From CAVPRW01 sp046727435 [NCBI: bacterium] (lineage in GTDB: Bacteria; Tectomicrobia; Entotheonellia; J063): a stretch of 29,221 nt of DNA. Positions 1-7,468 of this stretch are shown piece after piece. Every line of letters begins with the position of its first letter. The stretch's first letter is position 1. A program made the position numbers and the translations under genes. Under the pieces are notes generated by a model. That model did not search any database and had not been told where the DNA came from. It saw nothing but the letters and a program-made list of their open reading frames with translations. Location: NCBI GenBank assembly GCA_046727435.1, contig JBKPCR010000544.1, positions 1 to 29,221 of the forward strand. Reading direction: 5' to 3'.

Positions 1-1
1 A

Positions 2-355
2 TTCCTCGATTCGCTGGCCTACCGCGTCAATAGTGCCGAGGGGAGCATAGTGTTCACCGGCGACACACAGCCCTGTCAGTCGGTGATCGAGCTGGCACGC
101 GGCGCGGATATGCTGCTCTGCATGTGCTGGGATGATCAGGAATGCATGGTTCAAAGTGGTGAAAACGTCGGGCAGTGCGGAACCATCGGCGCGGCTGAGA
201 TGGCGCGTGAGGCGGGCGTCAAGAGGCTCGTGCTGGTGCATGTCGGTCCACACCTGGCGGCGCATGGGCCAATGGAAAAAGGTATCGGGGACGTCGGCAA
301 AATCTTCGACGGAGAGATCATCTTCGCCGAGGAGCTGATGTCGCTACGGCTGTAG
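2..355 (+). CDS. Metallo-beta-lactamase-fold hydrolase, C-terminal part (5' end outside window)
   Basis: The reading frame is open from base 2 and enters from outside the window, so only the last 117 residues or so are visible. The segment reading VFTGDT followed by a hydrophobic strand matches the part of the metallo-beta-lactamase fold that carries the bridging Asp ligand, and the VLVHVGPH segment near the end matches the strand that carries the last His ligand in RNase Z-like members. The substrate cannot be told from this fragment. In this family members range from RNA processing enzymes to small-molecule hydrolases. The next gene starts 38 bp later on the same strand, so the two may be co-transcribed. 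The fold assignment is fairly secure and the function is unknown. Confidence 0.75.
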   Translation, partial: FLDSLAYRVNSAEGSIVFTGDTQPCQSVIELARGADMLLCMCWDDQECMVQSGENVGQCGTIGAAEMAREAGVKRLVLVHVGPHLAAHGPMEKGIGDVGKIFDGEIIFAEELMSLRL

Positions 356-393
356 GTGTCGGATCATACGGCGGACAGATGAGTGATTAGTAT

Positions 394-996
394 ATGATCC
401 GAGGCTTGGGGATCGTCACGGTTGTGGCGTTCTTACTAGTCAGCTTCACCCCACTGCCAAATGTGTTGAATCAATGGGCCGGCGTTGCCGCCCAACTCCA
501 GCCCGCAGCGGCCATCGTGGTACTCGGCGGCGGCATGGAGGGTGATGGGGTGCTGAGCACGAGCTCGCTGCGGCGCGCCATCCATGGTATCATGCTGTTT
601 CAGCGCGGGTTCGCGCCACTATTGGCCTTCTCGGGGCCGGTCTCTCAACCCTCTGGACGTGAGGAAGCCGAGGTTCGAGCCGAAATGGCCCGACTGTTGG
701 GGGTGTCGCCGGCGGCGATCCTGACCGAGACGACGGCGCGGACGACCCGCGCAGAAGCGGTGCGCAATGCGGCCTTGCTCCAGCCCAGGGGTGTTTCTAC
801 GATCCTCCTCGTTACCAGCTACGTGCATATGGCCCGGTCGCGACAGCTCTTCGAGAATGTAGGTTTTACGGTACAGCCCGCGCCTGTTGATGATATCTCA
901 CATGTCCGCACTCCGGAGGCGCGTTGGGAATCGATGCGGCCGCTCGTGCAGGAATTTCTGGCCCGTGTCTATTATCGTACTGCCGGGTACCTATAG
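394..996 (+). CDS. YdcF/DUF218 family membrane-anchored envelope protein
   Basis: This 200-residue protein starts with a hydrophobic segment (about residues 5-30) that should act as an uncleaved signal anchor. The AIVVLGGGM motif follows at about residue 40, the hallmark first strand of the DUF218 (YdcF/ElyC/SanA) fold. Downstream are an Arg/Thr-rich conserved segment (TTARTTRAEAVRNA) and the strand ILLVTSYVHMARS, typical of the family's central region. E. coli SanA and ElyC of this family affect envelope integrity and peptidoglycan precursor use, but no firm biochemical activity is established. No clear Shine-Dalgarno sequence precedes ATG 394; a TATATG-like stretch overlaps the start. The next gene begins 7 bp after the stop, suggesting co-transcription. 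Confidence 0.8.
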   Translation: MIRGLGIVTVVAFLLVSFTPLPNVLNQWAGVAAQLQPAAAIVVLGGGMEGDGVLSTSSLRRAIHGIMLFQRGFAPLLAFSGPVSQPSGREEAEVRAEMARLLGVSPAAILTETTARTTRAEAVRNAALLQPRGVSTILLVTSYVHMARSRQLFENVGFTVQPAPVDDISHVRTPEARWESMRPLVQEFLARVYYRTAGYL

Positions 997-1003
997 GCTG
1001 AGA

Positions 1004-1366
1004 ATGGCCATGGAATCGGTGTTTATTGTGGTCGTAATAGGTCTGACGTCTGCGGGCGCATACGTCCTCGGCATCACTAGGCTTGGGTTCTCGAAGTCTG
1101 GGCTCTGGCTGGCCCTCGGTAAGTCCTGTGAGTGCGTCGGATTGACGCTGGTTTTCTGTGTCCTGAACCTGGCCGTTGCCATGTTTGCCATTCTGGTCAT
1201 GCGGTCTCTCAGCGGGCGATTCGTCTCACTCTACATCGCCTCCGATACCACGTTCTTCATGCTATCATGGCTCCAGGCCCTCGCTTTCCAGGCCTGGCGT
1301 GAGGGCTCCCGTCGGCACCACACGTCTGAGCCCTACGACAGCGAACTGCTGCATCGCCAGCCTTGA
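1004..1366 (+). CDS. Small hypothetical integral membrane protein
   Basis: I do not recognise this 120-residue protein. ATG 1004 lies 7 bp after the YdcF-family stop codon; the same frame is open upstream, but using an earlier start would overlap that gene heavily. Hydrophobic stretches at about residues 5-25, 40-65 and 80-100 suggest three membrane segments, and the tail is polar with a short His/Arg cluster. There are no recognisable catalytic motifs. Its close spacing to the YdcF-type gene suggests an envelope-related role, which is inference from context only. Confidence 0.55.
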   Translation: MAMESVFIVVVIGLTSAGAYVLGITRLGFSKSGLWLALGKSCECVGLTLVFCVLNLAVAMFAILVMRSLSGRFVSLYIASDTTFFMLSWLQALAFQAWREGSRRHHTSEPYDSELLHRQP

Positions 1367-1391
1367 TCTCGGGTGCACGCTCTCACCTGGA

Positions 1392-2072
1392 ATGATCGAC
1401 ATGGAAACAATCGGTCTGGCGCAAGGGATCATCGATATTTCCCTCCCCATCAGTCCTGCAATGCCCATCTGGCCAGGAGATCCTCGTCCGGAGTTGATAG
1501 CGATAGCCAGTTTAGAAGTCGAAGGTGTCCAAGTTAGCCGGCTCGTCTTGGGCACGCATACCGGGACACATCTAGATGCTCCGAGGCATTTCATCCCAGG
1601 AGGCCGCACAATTGACCAGCTGGATCTCGGCGCTTTGGTTGGGCTGTGTCGGGTCATCGAAGTGATCAGCACGTCGAGACACATTTCGCGTGCGGACCTG
1701 CAGGGCGCCGAGCTGCACCCTGGCGAGCGACTGCTGCTCAAAACGCGCAATTCCCAACATCCTGTCGGGCCGACATTCACCCCCGATTTCGTTGCTCTAG
1801 ACCCTTCTGGAGCGGACTATGTATGTGAGCAAGGAGTGCGTTTGGTGGGGATCGATGGGCCCTCGATCGATGCCTGGGACGCCAGCGATTTCCCGAGCCA
1901 CAAGCGTCTGCTTGGAGCTGACATACTGATTTTGGAGAACCTCGTACTGCGGCACGTTGTGCCGGAGATCTATGGTCTGATCGCCGTGCCCCTCAATCTC
2001 ATTGGGGCCGACGGCTGTCCGATTCGCGCTCTTCTCACTCCTGGCCAATTTCTCCACCCCCCGCCGGCATGA
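1392..2072 (+). CDS. Cyclase / kynurenine formamidase-like metal-dependent hydrolase
   Basis: The protein has about 226 residues, close to the usual 200-260 of the PF04199 cyclase family. The family's metal-binding signature HTGTHLDAPRH is present (His56, His60, Asp62, His66 from ATG 1392), preceded by the conserved ISLPISPAMPIWPGDP segment near the N terminus. Bacterial members hydrolyse N-formylkynurenine, isatin and other amide or lactam substrates, usually with zinc or manganese. ATG 1392 and ATG 1401 are both possible starts and neither has a strong ribosome-binding site. The frame stays open upstream to 1176 but that part overlaps the preceding gene and is not family-like. No kynurenine-pathway genes are nearby, so the substrate is undetermined. 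Confidence 0.8.
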   Translation: MIDMETIGLAQGIIDISLPISPAMPIWPGDPRPELIAIASLEVEGVQVSRLVLGTHTGTHLDAPRHFIPGGRTIDQLDLGALVGLCRVIEVISTSRHISRADLQGAELHPGERLLLKTRNSQHPVGPTFTPDFVALDPSGADYVCEQGVRLVGIDGPSIDAWDASDFPSHKRLLGADILILENLVLRHVVPEIYGLIAVPLNLIGADGCPIRALLTPGQFLHPPPA

Positions 2073-2076
2073 TCGC

Positions 2077-2091
2077 GGCGCCGAGGGCGCC
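2077..2091 (+). terminator. Short GC-rich hairpin after the cyclase gene
   Basis: A GGCGCC-GAG-GGCGCC hairpin (six base pairs, three-base loop) lies 4 bp after the cyclase stop codon. No T-run follows, so it is not a canonical intrinsic terminator. It may contribute to transcript 3' end formation before the new promoter at 2205. Confidence 0.3.
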
Positions 2092-2204
2092 CTCCTACCA
2101 CCTCTCGACAACCGGCATATGGAGCCGCAAGGGCTGCCCTGGCGCATCATGTCGGCATGCGACTTGACGATGGCGGTGCCACATTGTTCCTTATGCAAAA
2201 GTGT

Positions 2205-2232
2205 TTGACTTGGGTCCAAATGCCCCTATAAT
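2205..2232 (+). promoter_or_regulatory. Sigma70-type promoter of the thiolase/DUF35 operon
   Basis: TTGACT, a 16-bp spacer and a perfect TATAAT lie 77 bp upstream of the thiolase start codon. This is one of the best consensus matches in the window and marks the start of a new transcription unit after the cyclase gene. The 236-bp gap between the two genes otherwise shows only the small hairpin at 2077-2091. Confidence 0.75.
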
Positions 2233-2308
2233 CGTGGCCGGAGCAGATGCGGGCGCTGCGGCGACGGCAGGACGATTAGCTGTGGGGTGAGCGGAAAGGA
2301 AGGAGCGT

Positions 2309-3523
2309 ATGGCGAATCTGCGAGATAAGTACTGTATCGTCGGGGTTGGGGAAACGGCCTATACCCGTAACTCAGGGCGGACCACCCGCGCCATGGGTGT
2401 CGAAGCGGTCAGGAACGCGATGAATGACGCCGGCCTGAGCCCTGGAGATATTGATGGGATGCTGAGTTACCACGGCAACGATTCCACGTCGGCGACGGCG
2501 ATCTCTTCAGACCTGGGCATCCGGGTGAATTTTTACATGGATGTGATCGGGGGCGGATCGAGCACCGAGGCGCTCATCGGCATGGCCATGGGGGTGATGG
2601 AGGTGGGGATGTGCCGCACCGTGGCCATTTTTCGCTCTATGAACGGCTACAGTGAGGTCAGAATCGGCGGCACTGGGGCGCGAGCGGCGACGCCGGTGCG
2701 CGGCAGCGAGCTGGCCACACGCCCATATGGCATGCTCAGCGCCGGCCAGAACTTCGCACCGACGTTCATGCGGCACATGCATGACTATGGTACGACCAGC
2801 GCCCAGGTGGCCCATGTCAAGGTGGCGCACAGCAAACATGCCAGCAATAATCCGAAAGCGTTGCTGAAGCAGCGGGTGACCGTCGATGACGTGTTGAACT
2901 CACGCTGGATAACCAAACCCCTGCATCTGCTCGACTGCTGCTTGGAGACGGATAACGCCACCTGTATCATCGTCACCTCGGCCGAGCGCGCCAAAGATCT
3001 CAAGCAACGACCTGTCTATATTATGGGGGTGGCCGGCCGGGTGAGCAAACCACGGGTGGATTTTCACTTCGTCCATGGCCCCATCAGCCGGGTTGCCGGC
3101 TATTACGCCAAGGACATCGTGTTCCCGATGGCCGGGATCGGCCCCGAGGATGTCGATGTCACCGGTTCCTACGATGCCTTCACCTTCACCACCATGCTGC
3201 AGCTTGAAGAATATGGCTTCTGCAAGAAAGGTGAGGGTGGCGCCTACGTGTCCAGCGGCAGCATCGAGCTCGGAGGCCAACGGCCGAATAACACCAGCGG
3301 CGGCCACCTGTGCGAAGGCTATACGCACGGCATGAATATGGTGATCGAGAACACGCGCCAGCTGCGCGGCCTGGTCGACGACTACTGCCCACGTTGGCAA
3401 GAGGGCATCCATACCTACGACTACTCCGAGGGGCAATGCCGCCAGGTGAAAGATCCTGAGATCACCATGAACTTGGGCTGGGCCAATCCCACGACCGGTA
3501 GCGCGCTCATTCTGAGGAGATAG
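2309..3523 (+). CDS. Thiolase-fold protein (SCP2/Ltp type), likely not a classical thiolase
   Basis: This 404-residue protein belongs to the thiolase superfamily: an N-terminal YCIVGVGETAY segment, a central region aligning with the nucleophile loop, and a C-terminal NTSGGHLCEGYTHG motif (residues 328-341) equivalent to the thiolase NTSGG...HPLG motif. In classical thiolases the nucleophile loop carries a Cys. Here the loop reads IGGGSSTEAL (about residues 80-89), with Ser at 84-85 and no Cys. Tyr288 and Tyr338 lie in the family's catalytic segments. The next gene, 3 bp downstream, is a DUF35 protein, the usual obligate partner of such proteins. Steroid side-chain aldolase Ltp2-ChsH2 is the characterised precedent for a thiolase fold turned retro-aldolase. 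A good Shine-Dalgarno sequence (AAGGAAGGAG) precedes ATG 2309. The true substrate is unknown. Confidence 0.85.
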   Translation: MANLRDKYCIVGVGETAYTRNSGRTTRAMGVEAVRNAMNDAGLSPGDIDGMLSYHGNDSTSATAISSDLGIRVNFYMDVIGGGSSTEALIGMAMGVMEVGMCRTVAIFRSMNGYSEVRIGGTGARAATPVRGSELATRPYGMLSAGQNFAPTFMRHMHDYGTTSAQVAHVKVAHSKHASNNPKALLKQRVTVDDVLNSRWITKPLHLLDCCLETDNATCIIVTSAERAKDLKQRPVYIMGVAGRVSKPRVDFHFVHGPISRVAGYYAKDIVFPMAGIGPEDVDVTGSYDAFTFTTMLQLEEYGFCKKGEGGAYVSSGSIELGGQRPNNTSGGHLCEGYTHGMNMVIENTRQLRGLVDDYCPRWQEGIHTYDYSEGQCRQVKDPEITMNLGWANPTTGSALILRR

Positions 3524-3526
3524 CTG

Positions 3527-4024
3527 ATGCAGGCACAATATCGTGGCATGAACCTCATCGTTCCCGACAACGATACCGAGTGGAAGGGGTATTTTGAAGC
3601 AGCCCGCGAGCATCGCCTGGTGATGAAGCAGTGTCGGAGCTGCGGCTTGCTGCGCTACCCGCCCGGCGCCGCCTGTCCCTGGTGTACGTCTCTGGAGTGG
3701 ATCTGGCAGGATGTCAGTGGGAAGGGTACAATTCATAGCTATGAGATCGTCATGCAGGCTATCCAGGCTGGATTCCGCGACTGGGCGCCGTATCCCGTGG
3801 TGCTGGTGGAGCTGGACGAACAGCACGGACAGCCCACCGCCGACGAGGGCTTGCGCCTGATCTCGAATTTAGTGACCGATGATTTCACGGCCGAAAAAGA
3901 AGAGAATGTCGCTATCGGCAAGCGCGTTGAGGTGACATTCCTGGACGTGTCCCCCGAATTCAGCTTGCCGCTGTTCAAACTGTCCCAAGAACCCCCGCAG
4001 GGGCCGGTGTGGCAGTTTAAGTGA
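3527..4024 (+). CDS. DUF35 zinc-ribbon/OB-fold partner of the thiolase-like protein
   Basis: This 165-residue protein has the two-part DUF35 architecture: an N-terminal rubredoxin-like zinc ribbon with CxxC at residues 36-39 and CPWC at 50-53, followed by an OB-fold from about residue 60. The helix before the ribbon (WKGYFEAAREHRLVMKQC) is typical. DUF35 proteins bind acyl-CoA or bridge thiolase-superfamily enzymes, as in archaeal thiolase/HMG-CoA synthase complexes and in Ltp2-ChsH2. The 3-bp spacing to the upstream thiolase-like gene supports formation of a complex. The domain call is firm; the complex is inferred from families with the same gene pairing. Confidence 0.9.
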   Translation: MQAQYRGMNLIVPDNDTEWKGYFEAAREHRLVMKQCRSCGLLRYPPGAACPWCTSLEWIWQDVSGKGTIHSYEIVMQAIQAGFRDWAPYPVVLVELDEQHGQPTADEGLRLISNLVTDDFTAEKEENVAIGKRVEVTFLDVSPEFSLPLFKLSQEPPQGPVWQFK

Positions 4025-4062
4025 CCAACAGGCACCCAGTCCAGGCAACAAGGGTCGAGGGT

Positions 4063-4590
4063 ATGGACAACAGGTATGATGACGATCGTTTCGACGAGGA
4101 TGAGCGCTCAGCGGATGATCGCCTGACCAGCGCCCAAGAGCTCTTCCAACAGGCATACGAACTGCAGATGGCAAGGCAATATGAGCAGGCTATCAGTCTG
4201 TATCAGCAGTCGATCGAGGTCTACCCCACCGCCGAAGCTCACACCTTCTTAGGCTGGACATACAGTTTCCAGGAACGACTGGACGAGGCCATTGAGGAAT
4301 GCCATCGGGCCATCGAGGTCGACCCAGATTTCGGCAATCCGTACAATGATATCGGGGTCTACCTGATGCAAAAAGGGCGGTTTGTTGAGGCCCTCCCCTG
4401 GTTGGAGAAGGCCAAGCAGGCGCCACGTTATGAGCCGCGCCACTTCCCCTATCTGAACAGCGGCCGGATCTACATGGCTCGGGGGGAATGGCTTAAAGCG
4501 CTCAAAGAGTTTGAGCAAGCCGTGAAGATTATGCCCGACGATCTGGGGGCGCGGCAAGCCCTAGCGGAGCTGCGCGGTCGGCTCAACTAA
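4063..4590 (+). CDS. Tetratricopeptide-repeat protein
   Basis: From ATG 4063 the protein has 175 residues. After an acidic, probably disordered N terminus (about 20 residues) there are four TPR-like helical pairs, with repeats such as YEQAISLYQQSIEVYP, LDEAIEECHRAIEVDPDF and WLKALKEFEQAVKIMPDD. I chose ATG 4063 because GAGGG lies just upstream, whereas GTG 4021 overlaps the DUF35 stop and has no ribosome-binding site. There is no signal peptide, so it is likely cytoplasmic. TPR proteins are scaffolds. Its place between the DUF35 gene and an amidohydrolase suggests a role in assembling products of this operon, but that is inference. Confidence 0.85.
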   Translation: MDNRYDDDRFDEDERSADDRLTSAQELFQQAYELQMARQYEQAISLYQQSIEVYPTAEAHTFLGWTYSFQERLDEAIEECHRAIEVDPDFGNPYNDIGVYLMQKGRFVEALPWLEKAKQAPRYEPRHFPYLNSGRIYMARGEWLKALKEFEQAVKIMPDDLGARQALAELRGRLN

Positions 4591-4680
4591 GCCGGTCGCT
4601 GGTGTGTCGTCCGTCCATGGCAGGCAGCAGCAGCCGATTGCCGCGATGGTGATCGTCGATCGACGGAGAAAGGAGTATGT

Positions 4681-6036
4681 ATGCCCACCAAGGAAGAAGT
4701 CAAACGCCAGGTCTGCGACGCCATCAATCGGCGTGCCGATCAGATCATCAAGGTTGGAGAAACGATCCGCCACCATCCTGAATTAGGGTTCAAGGAAATC
4801 AAGACCGCCCGTCTTGTTGAACAAACGCTCAAGGATTTGGGCCTGTCGCCGCAAACTGGGTTGGCGCTCACGGGTGTGCGTGCGACCATGAACGCCGCCA
4901 CGGATGGGCCAACTATCGCGTTACTGGGGGAGCTCGATGGGCTGGTCGTCAGCGACCACCCGCTCGCAGACTCCGAAACCGGCGCGGCTCATGCCTGTGG
5001 ACACAACGCCCAGATCGCCGGGCTGATGGGGGCCGTGATGGGGCTGCTGGACAGCAAGGCCCTACAGCACCTGGCCGGCCGCATTGTGGCTTTTGCCGTC
5101 CCGGCTGAAGAGTACGGCGATGTAGCCTGGCGTGTACACCAGGCGCGTGAGGGCAAGCTGGAGTTTCTGGGGGGGAAACCCGAACTACTGCGTCTCGGGC
5201 ACTTCGATGACGTCGACCTGGCAATGATGATTCACACCACTCCTCGCCCCGAGGACAAGCTGGCCGGTGTGGGTGTGTCCAATAATGGCTGTGTGGTGAA
5301 AACCATCCGTTACATCGGGAAGGCATCTCATGCTGGCGGCGCGCCTCATATGGGAATCAATGCCTTGTACGCCGCCAATATCGCCCTGACGGCGATTAAC
5401 GCGGTGCGCGAGACCTTCAGGGAACACGATACCATCCGTGTCCATCCCATCATCACCCAGGGCGGGGTGCAGGTGAACGTGATCCCTGCTGACGTGCGCC
5501 TCGAGACCTATGTGCGTGGCAGGACCGTTGAGGCCATCATGGAAGCCAACACCAAGGTCGACCGCGCTCTGCAGGCCGGCGCGCTGGCACTTGGCGCCCA
5601 AGTCGAGATCGAGACCCTCCCCGGCTATTTGCCACTCTTCAATAACATGGAGATGGCCGAGATCTTCAAGGCGAACGCTGTCGCGCTGGTGGGCGAGGCC
5701 AACTTTACCTCGATCGGACACCGCACGGGGTCGACTGATATGGGCGATATCAGCCATGTCATGCCCACGTTACATCCCTACATGGGGGGAGCGAGCGGCA
5801 TGGGGCATGGAGCGGACTTCCAGATCACCGACCCGAAGCTGGCATACCTTGGGCCCGCAAAAGCCTTGGCCATGACTGCAGTGGACCTGCTGTGGGGTGA
5901 TGCGCCAGCCGCCCGGAGCATCATGTCCAACACGAAGCCTCGCATGACGAAATCGGAGTACCTGGCATTTCAGCGCGGCATCAACCGCCGGCTCTTGTTT
6001 GATGGAATGACGCTCCAGACCAAACCCCTGTCCTAG
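4681..6036 (+). CDS. M20 family amidohydrolase / metallopeptidase (AbgB-like)
   Basis: This 451-residue protein starts at ATG 4681 behind a strong AAAGGAG site. It shows the M20D pattern: RHHPELGFKE near the N terminus, the metal-binding segment HACGHNAQ at about residue 103, EE in the catalytic loop (VPAEEYGD), a dimerisation domain beginning around KASHAGGAPHMGINAL, and a late HGADFQI segment. Characterised relatives cleave N-acyl amino acids or p-aminobenzoyl-glutamate, giving an acid and an amino acid. The closest architecture I recall is the AbgB-like subgroup, with the lid domain region being longer than in IAA-amino acid hydrolases. It follows the TPR gene by 90 bp on the same strand and is probably the last gene of the thiolase operon. 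Confidence 0.85.
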   Translation: MPTKEEVKRQVCDAINRRADQIIKVGETIRHHPELGFKEIKTARLVEQTLKDLGLSPQTGLALTGVRATMNAATDGPTIALLGELDGLVVSDHPLADSETGAAHACGHNAQIAGLMGAVMGLLDSKALQHLAGRIVAFAVPAEEYGDVAWRVHQAREGKLEFLGGKPELLRLGHFDDVDLAMMIHTTPRPEDKLAGVGVSNNGCVVKTIRYIGKASHAGGAPHMGINALYAANIALTAINAVRETFREHDTIRVHPIITQGGVQVNVIPADVRLETYVRGRTVEAIMEANTKVDRALQAGALALGAQVEIETLPGYLPLFNNMEMAEIFKANAVALVGEANFTSIGHRTGSTDMGDISHVMPTLHPYMGGASGMGHGADFQITDPKLAYLGPAKALAMTAVDLLWGDAPAARSIMSNTKPRMTKSEYLAFQRGINRRLLFDGMTLQTKPLS

Positions 6037-6276
6037 AAGCTTCGCCGCGATCGACTTCACTTGATAGCGGACGTCGACCTGCAAAGGAGAACGACAGCAC
6101 GCCTCCGGAGCAGTGGCGTCCGCTGCACACCAAGCCTAGATGAACCGCTAGCCATTTCCCGCCGCTCAGTCATTCGAAGGAATCAATTGCCTGCAGCAGG
6201 TATCTCTATGAGTAGGGCTAGAATGCCTTCCCAGGCGGGCAACAAGGCAGCCATCCGACGCCTGTGTCTTCCATCG

Positions 6277-6328
6277 TGTCACATGTGGCGACTCTATTGT
6301 CACATCCTGAGGTCGACATTTGTTGACA
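6277..6328 (+). repeat. Tandem TGTCACAT-type units, possible activator sites or an insertion-sequence end remnant
   Basis: TGTCACAT occurs at 6277-6284 and again at 6298-6305, exactly 21 bp apart, and a related TGTTGACA follows at 6321-6328. A CGAC follows in each of the first two units. Spacing near two helical turns suits protein binding. It lies about 150-190 bp upstream of the sigma54-type promoter, a normal position for an enhancer-binding activator. Repeated terminal sites of this look also occur at ends of some IS21-like elements, so a decayed insertion-sequence end is an alternative. Confidence 0.35.
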
Positions 6329-6465
6329 CCTGGTCAAATAAATGACGACACATCCATCGGGCCCTCGCATCATATAGTAGCTATAAATATCTACGAGCCT
6401 GCGGCCGAGGCATTGAGGCCGGGTCGGTGGTGGCAGCACCTGCAAGCCTACGGGTATCTGACCAT

Positions 6466-6481
6466 TGGCAAGAGTCTTGCA
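6466..6481 (+). promoter_or_regulatory. Sigma54 (RpoN)-type promoter of the thioredoxin-like gene
   Basis: The sequence TGGCAAGAGTCTTGCA matches the RpoN consensus TGGCACG-N4-TTGCW except for one base, with the invariant GG and GC separated by exactly 10 bp. A start site about 12 bp past the GC would give a leader of about 65 nt before GTG 6559. Such a site requires an ATP-dependent enhancer-binding activator; none is encoded in the window. Confidence 0.6.
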
Positions 6482-6558
6482 TCATAAGAACGCTAAGGAC
6501 GTACGCAGGGCGCAGGCCTCAGCTGAGCATTGGTGACGAACAGTAGGAGGGAAAACCC

Positions 6559-6981
6559 GTGAACATCCGCCAGCAGGAGCAGGTTCCAGACGTGACCTCG
6601 GAGAGTTTTGATCAACTGGTCATTAACTCATCTGCACCCGTATTGGTGAATTTTCAGACACCATGGTCCAGACGGATGGTGCCGCTGCTTGGTCAATTAG
6701 CAGAGGCATTTGCTGGGCGGCTGCGGGTTGTGCAGGTCAACATCTCCGCCGACCCCGAACTGGCCGCCCGCTTCAAGATTCGGGCCGTCCCGACGTTGTT
6801 GATTTTCAAGAAGGGGGTTCCGGTCGAGTTCATCGTCGGCACCGTTCCATCGCGTTTTGTCTTCGCGACCGTCTGCAAAGCCCTCGGCGTATCCGCGCGT
6901 TTGACCAAAGCACGACGGTCACGGCATGATGGCAGCTGGCCATCGATTTGGCAGCTCGCGTTCGATTCAACTTTGGCCTAA
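6559..6981 (+). CDS. Thioredoxin-fold protein lacking the CXXC active site
   Basis: This 140-residue protein uses GTG 6559, supported by TAGGAGGG 8 bp upstream. The thioredoxin fold is clear: APVLVNFQTPW (where thioredoxin has VLVDFWAPW), then the helix PLLGQLAEAFAGRLRVVQVNISADPELA, then the cis-proline loop AVPTLLIFKKG (Pro78) and a typical final strand and helix. The redox motif WCGPCRM is replaced by WSRRM (residues 36-40), with no Cys and two residues fewer. It therefore cannot do dithiol-disulfide exchange. There is a basic tail of about 25 residues beyond the usual thioredoxin length. A sigma54-type promoter lies upstream. A chaperone-like, scaffold or binding role is possible; none is shown by the sequence. 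Confidence 0.85.
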   Translation: MNIRQQEQVPDVTSESFDQLVINSSAPVLVNFQTPWSRRMVPLLGQLAEAFAGRLRVVQVNISADPELAARFKIRAVPTLLIFKKGVPVEFIVGTVPSRFVFATVCKALGVSARLTKARRSRHDGSWPSIWQLAFDSTLA

Positions 6982-7279
6982 GGTAATGCAAGACTATGCT
7001 CCGCCACTCATGTCTTCAGGAACCTCGCAGCTTCTGGGCAAGCAGATAGGGTTCCAGGTCCAGGAACTTTTGGACGAGAACCGCATCTAATGAAACGCGG
7101 TAAACATGGCCAAGCCTTGCTGCATGATGGGACATATCCAGGTTCGGCTACGTCTACGATGTCCATCCTGCTCATCCACCTTGGAGAAGCGGTAGTCGCA
7201 CACTTCACCTGGGAATGAACGCTGAGGACATTGGCAGATTGAAGAGCAGGAATCATACTCCTGCAGATGGGAGGACAAG

Positions 7280-7468
7280 ATGGCACGCGCTGTCAGAGCC
7301 CACTCGAAACCGTCACGGAGAGCGATGAAGCCCAAACGACGCGAGTGTCTCCGGTGTGACCGCATATTTCAGTCCGAAGGTCCACACAATCGACTCTGCC
7401 AGTCATGCCGGGAGTTTCTGGCTGCCTCACCCACACCGGCGGAGGAATATCCGCTCGGATACTTATGA
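7280..7468 (+). CDS. Small zinc-ribbon protein (62 aa)
   Basis: ATG 7280 follows GGGAGGACAAG, a strong ribosome-binding site. After a basic N terminus of about 20 residues come two CxxC pairs: C23-L-R-C26 and C40-Q-S-C43, separated by DRIFQSEGPHNRL. This spacing and the F-x-S-E-G-P-x-N-R-x-C sequence match a widespread family of short bacterial zinc-ribbon proteins of unknown function. The basic N terminus suggests nucleic acid binding. Both flanks (298 bp upstream, 141 bp downstream) are empty of recognisable genes, so it seems to be transcribed alone or with the PIG-L gene. Confidence 0.75.
   Translation: MARAVRAHSKPSRRAMKPKRRECLRCDRIFQSEGPHNRLCQSCREFLAASPTPAEEYPLGYL

Larger units (their letters stand above)
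6037..6558 (+). other. Intergenic region with tandem motif units and a sigma54 site
   Basis: No convincing gene is present in this 522-bp gap. Open frames here have no ribosome-binding site and no recognisable protein content. Two structured parts are annotated separately: three related motif units at 6277-6328 and a sigma54-type promoter at 6466-6481. An AT-rich patch lies at about 6370-6395, unusual against the GC-rich background. Confidence 0.6.

Noticed and set aside
6061-6345. 94-codon open frame after the M20 gene
   Set aside because: It uses a TTG start with no ribosome-binding site, its composition is not protein-like, and it runs through the repeat array at 6277-6328.
7010-7218. Two short frames (26 and 42 codons) joined by a TAATG overlap upstream of the zinc-ribbon gene
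   Set aside because: The overlap looks gene-like, but there is no ribosome-binding site and no recognisable protein feature. They may be remnants of a decayed gene but I cannot show it.
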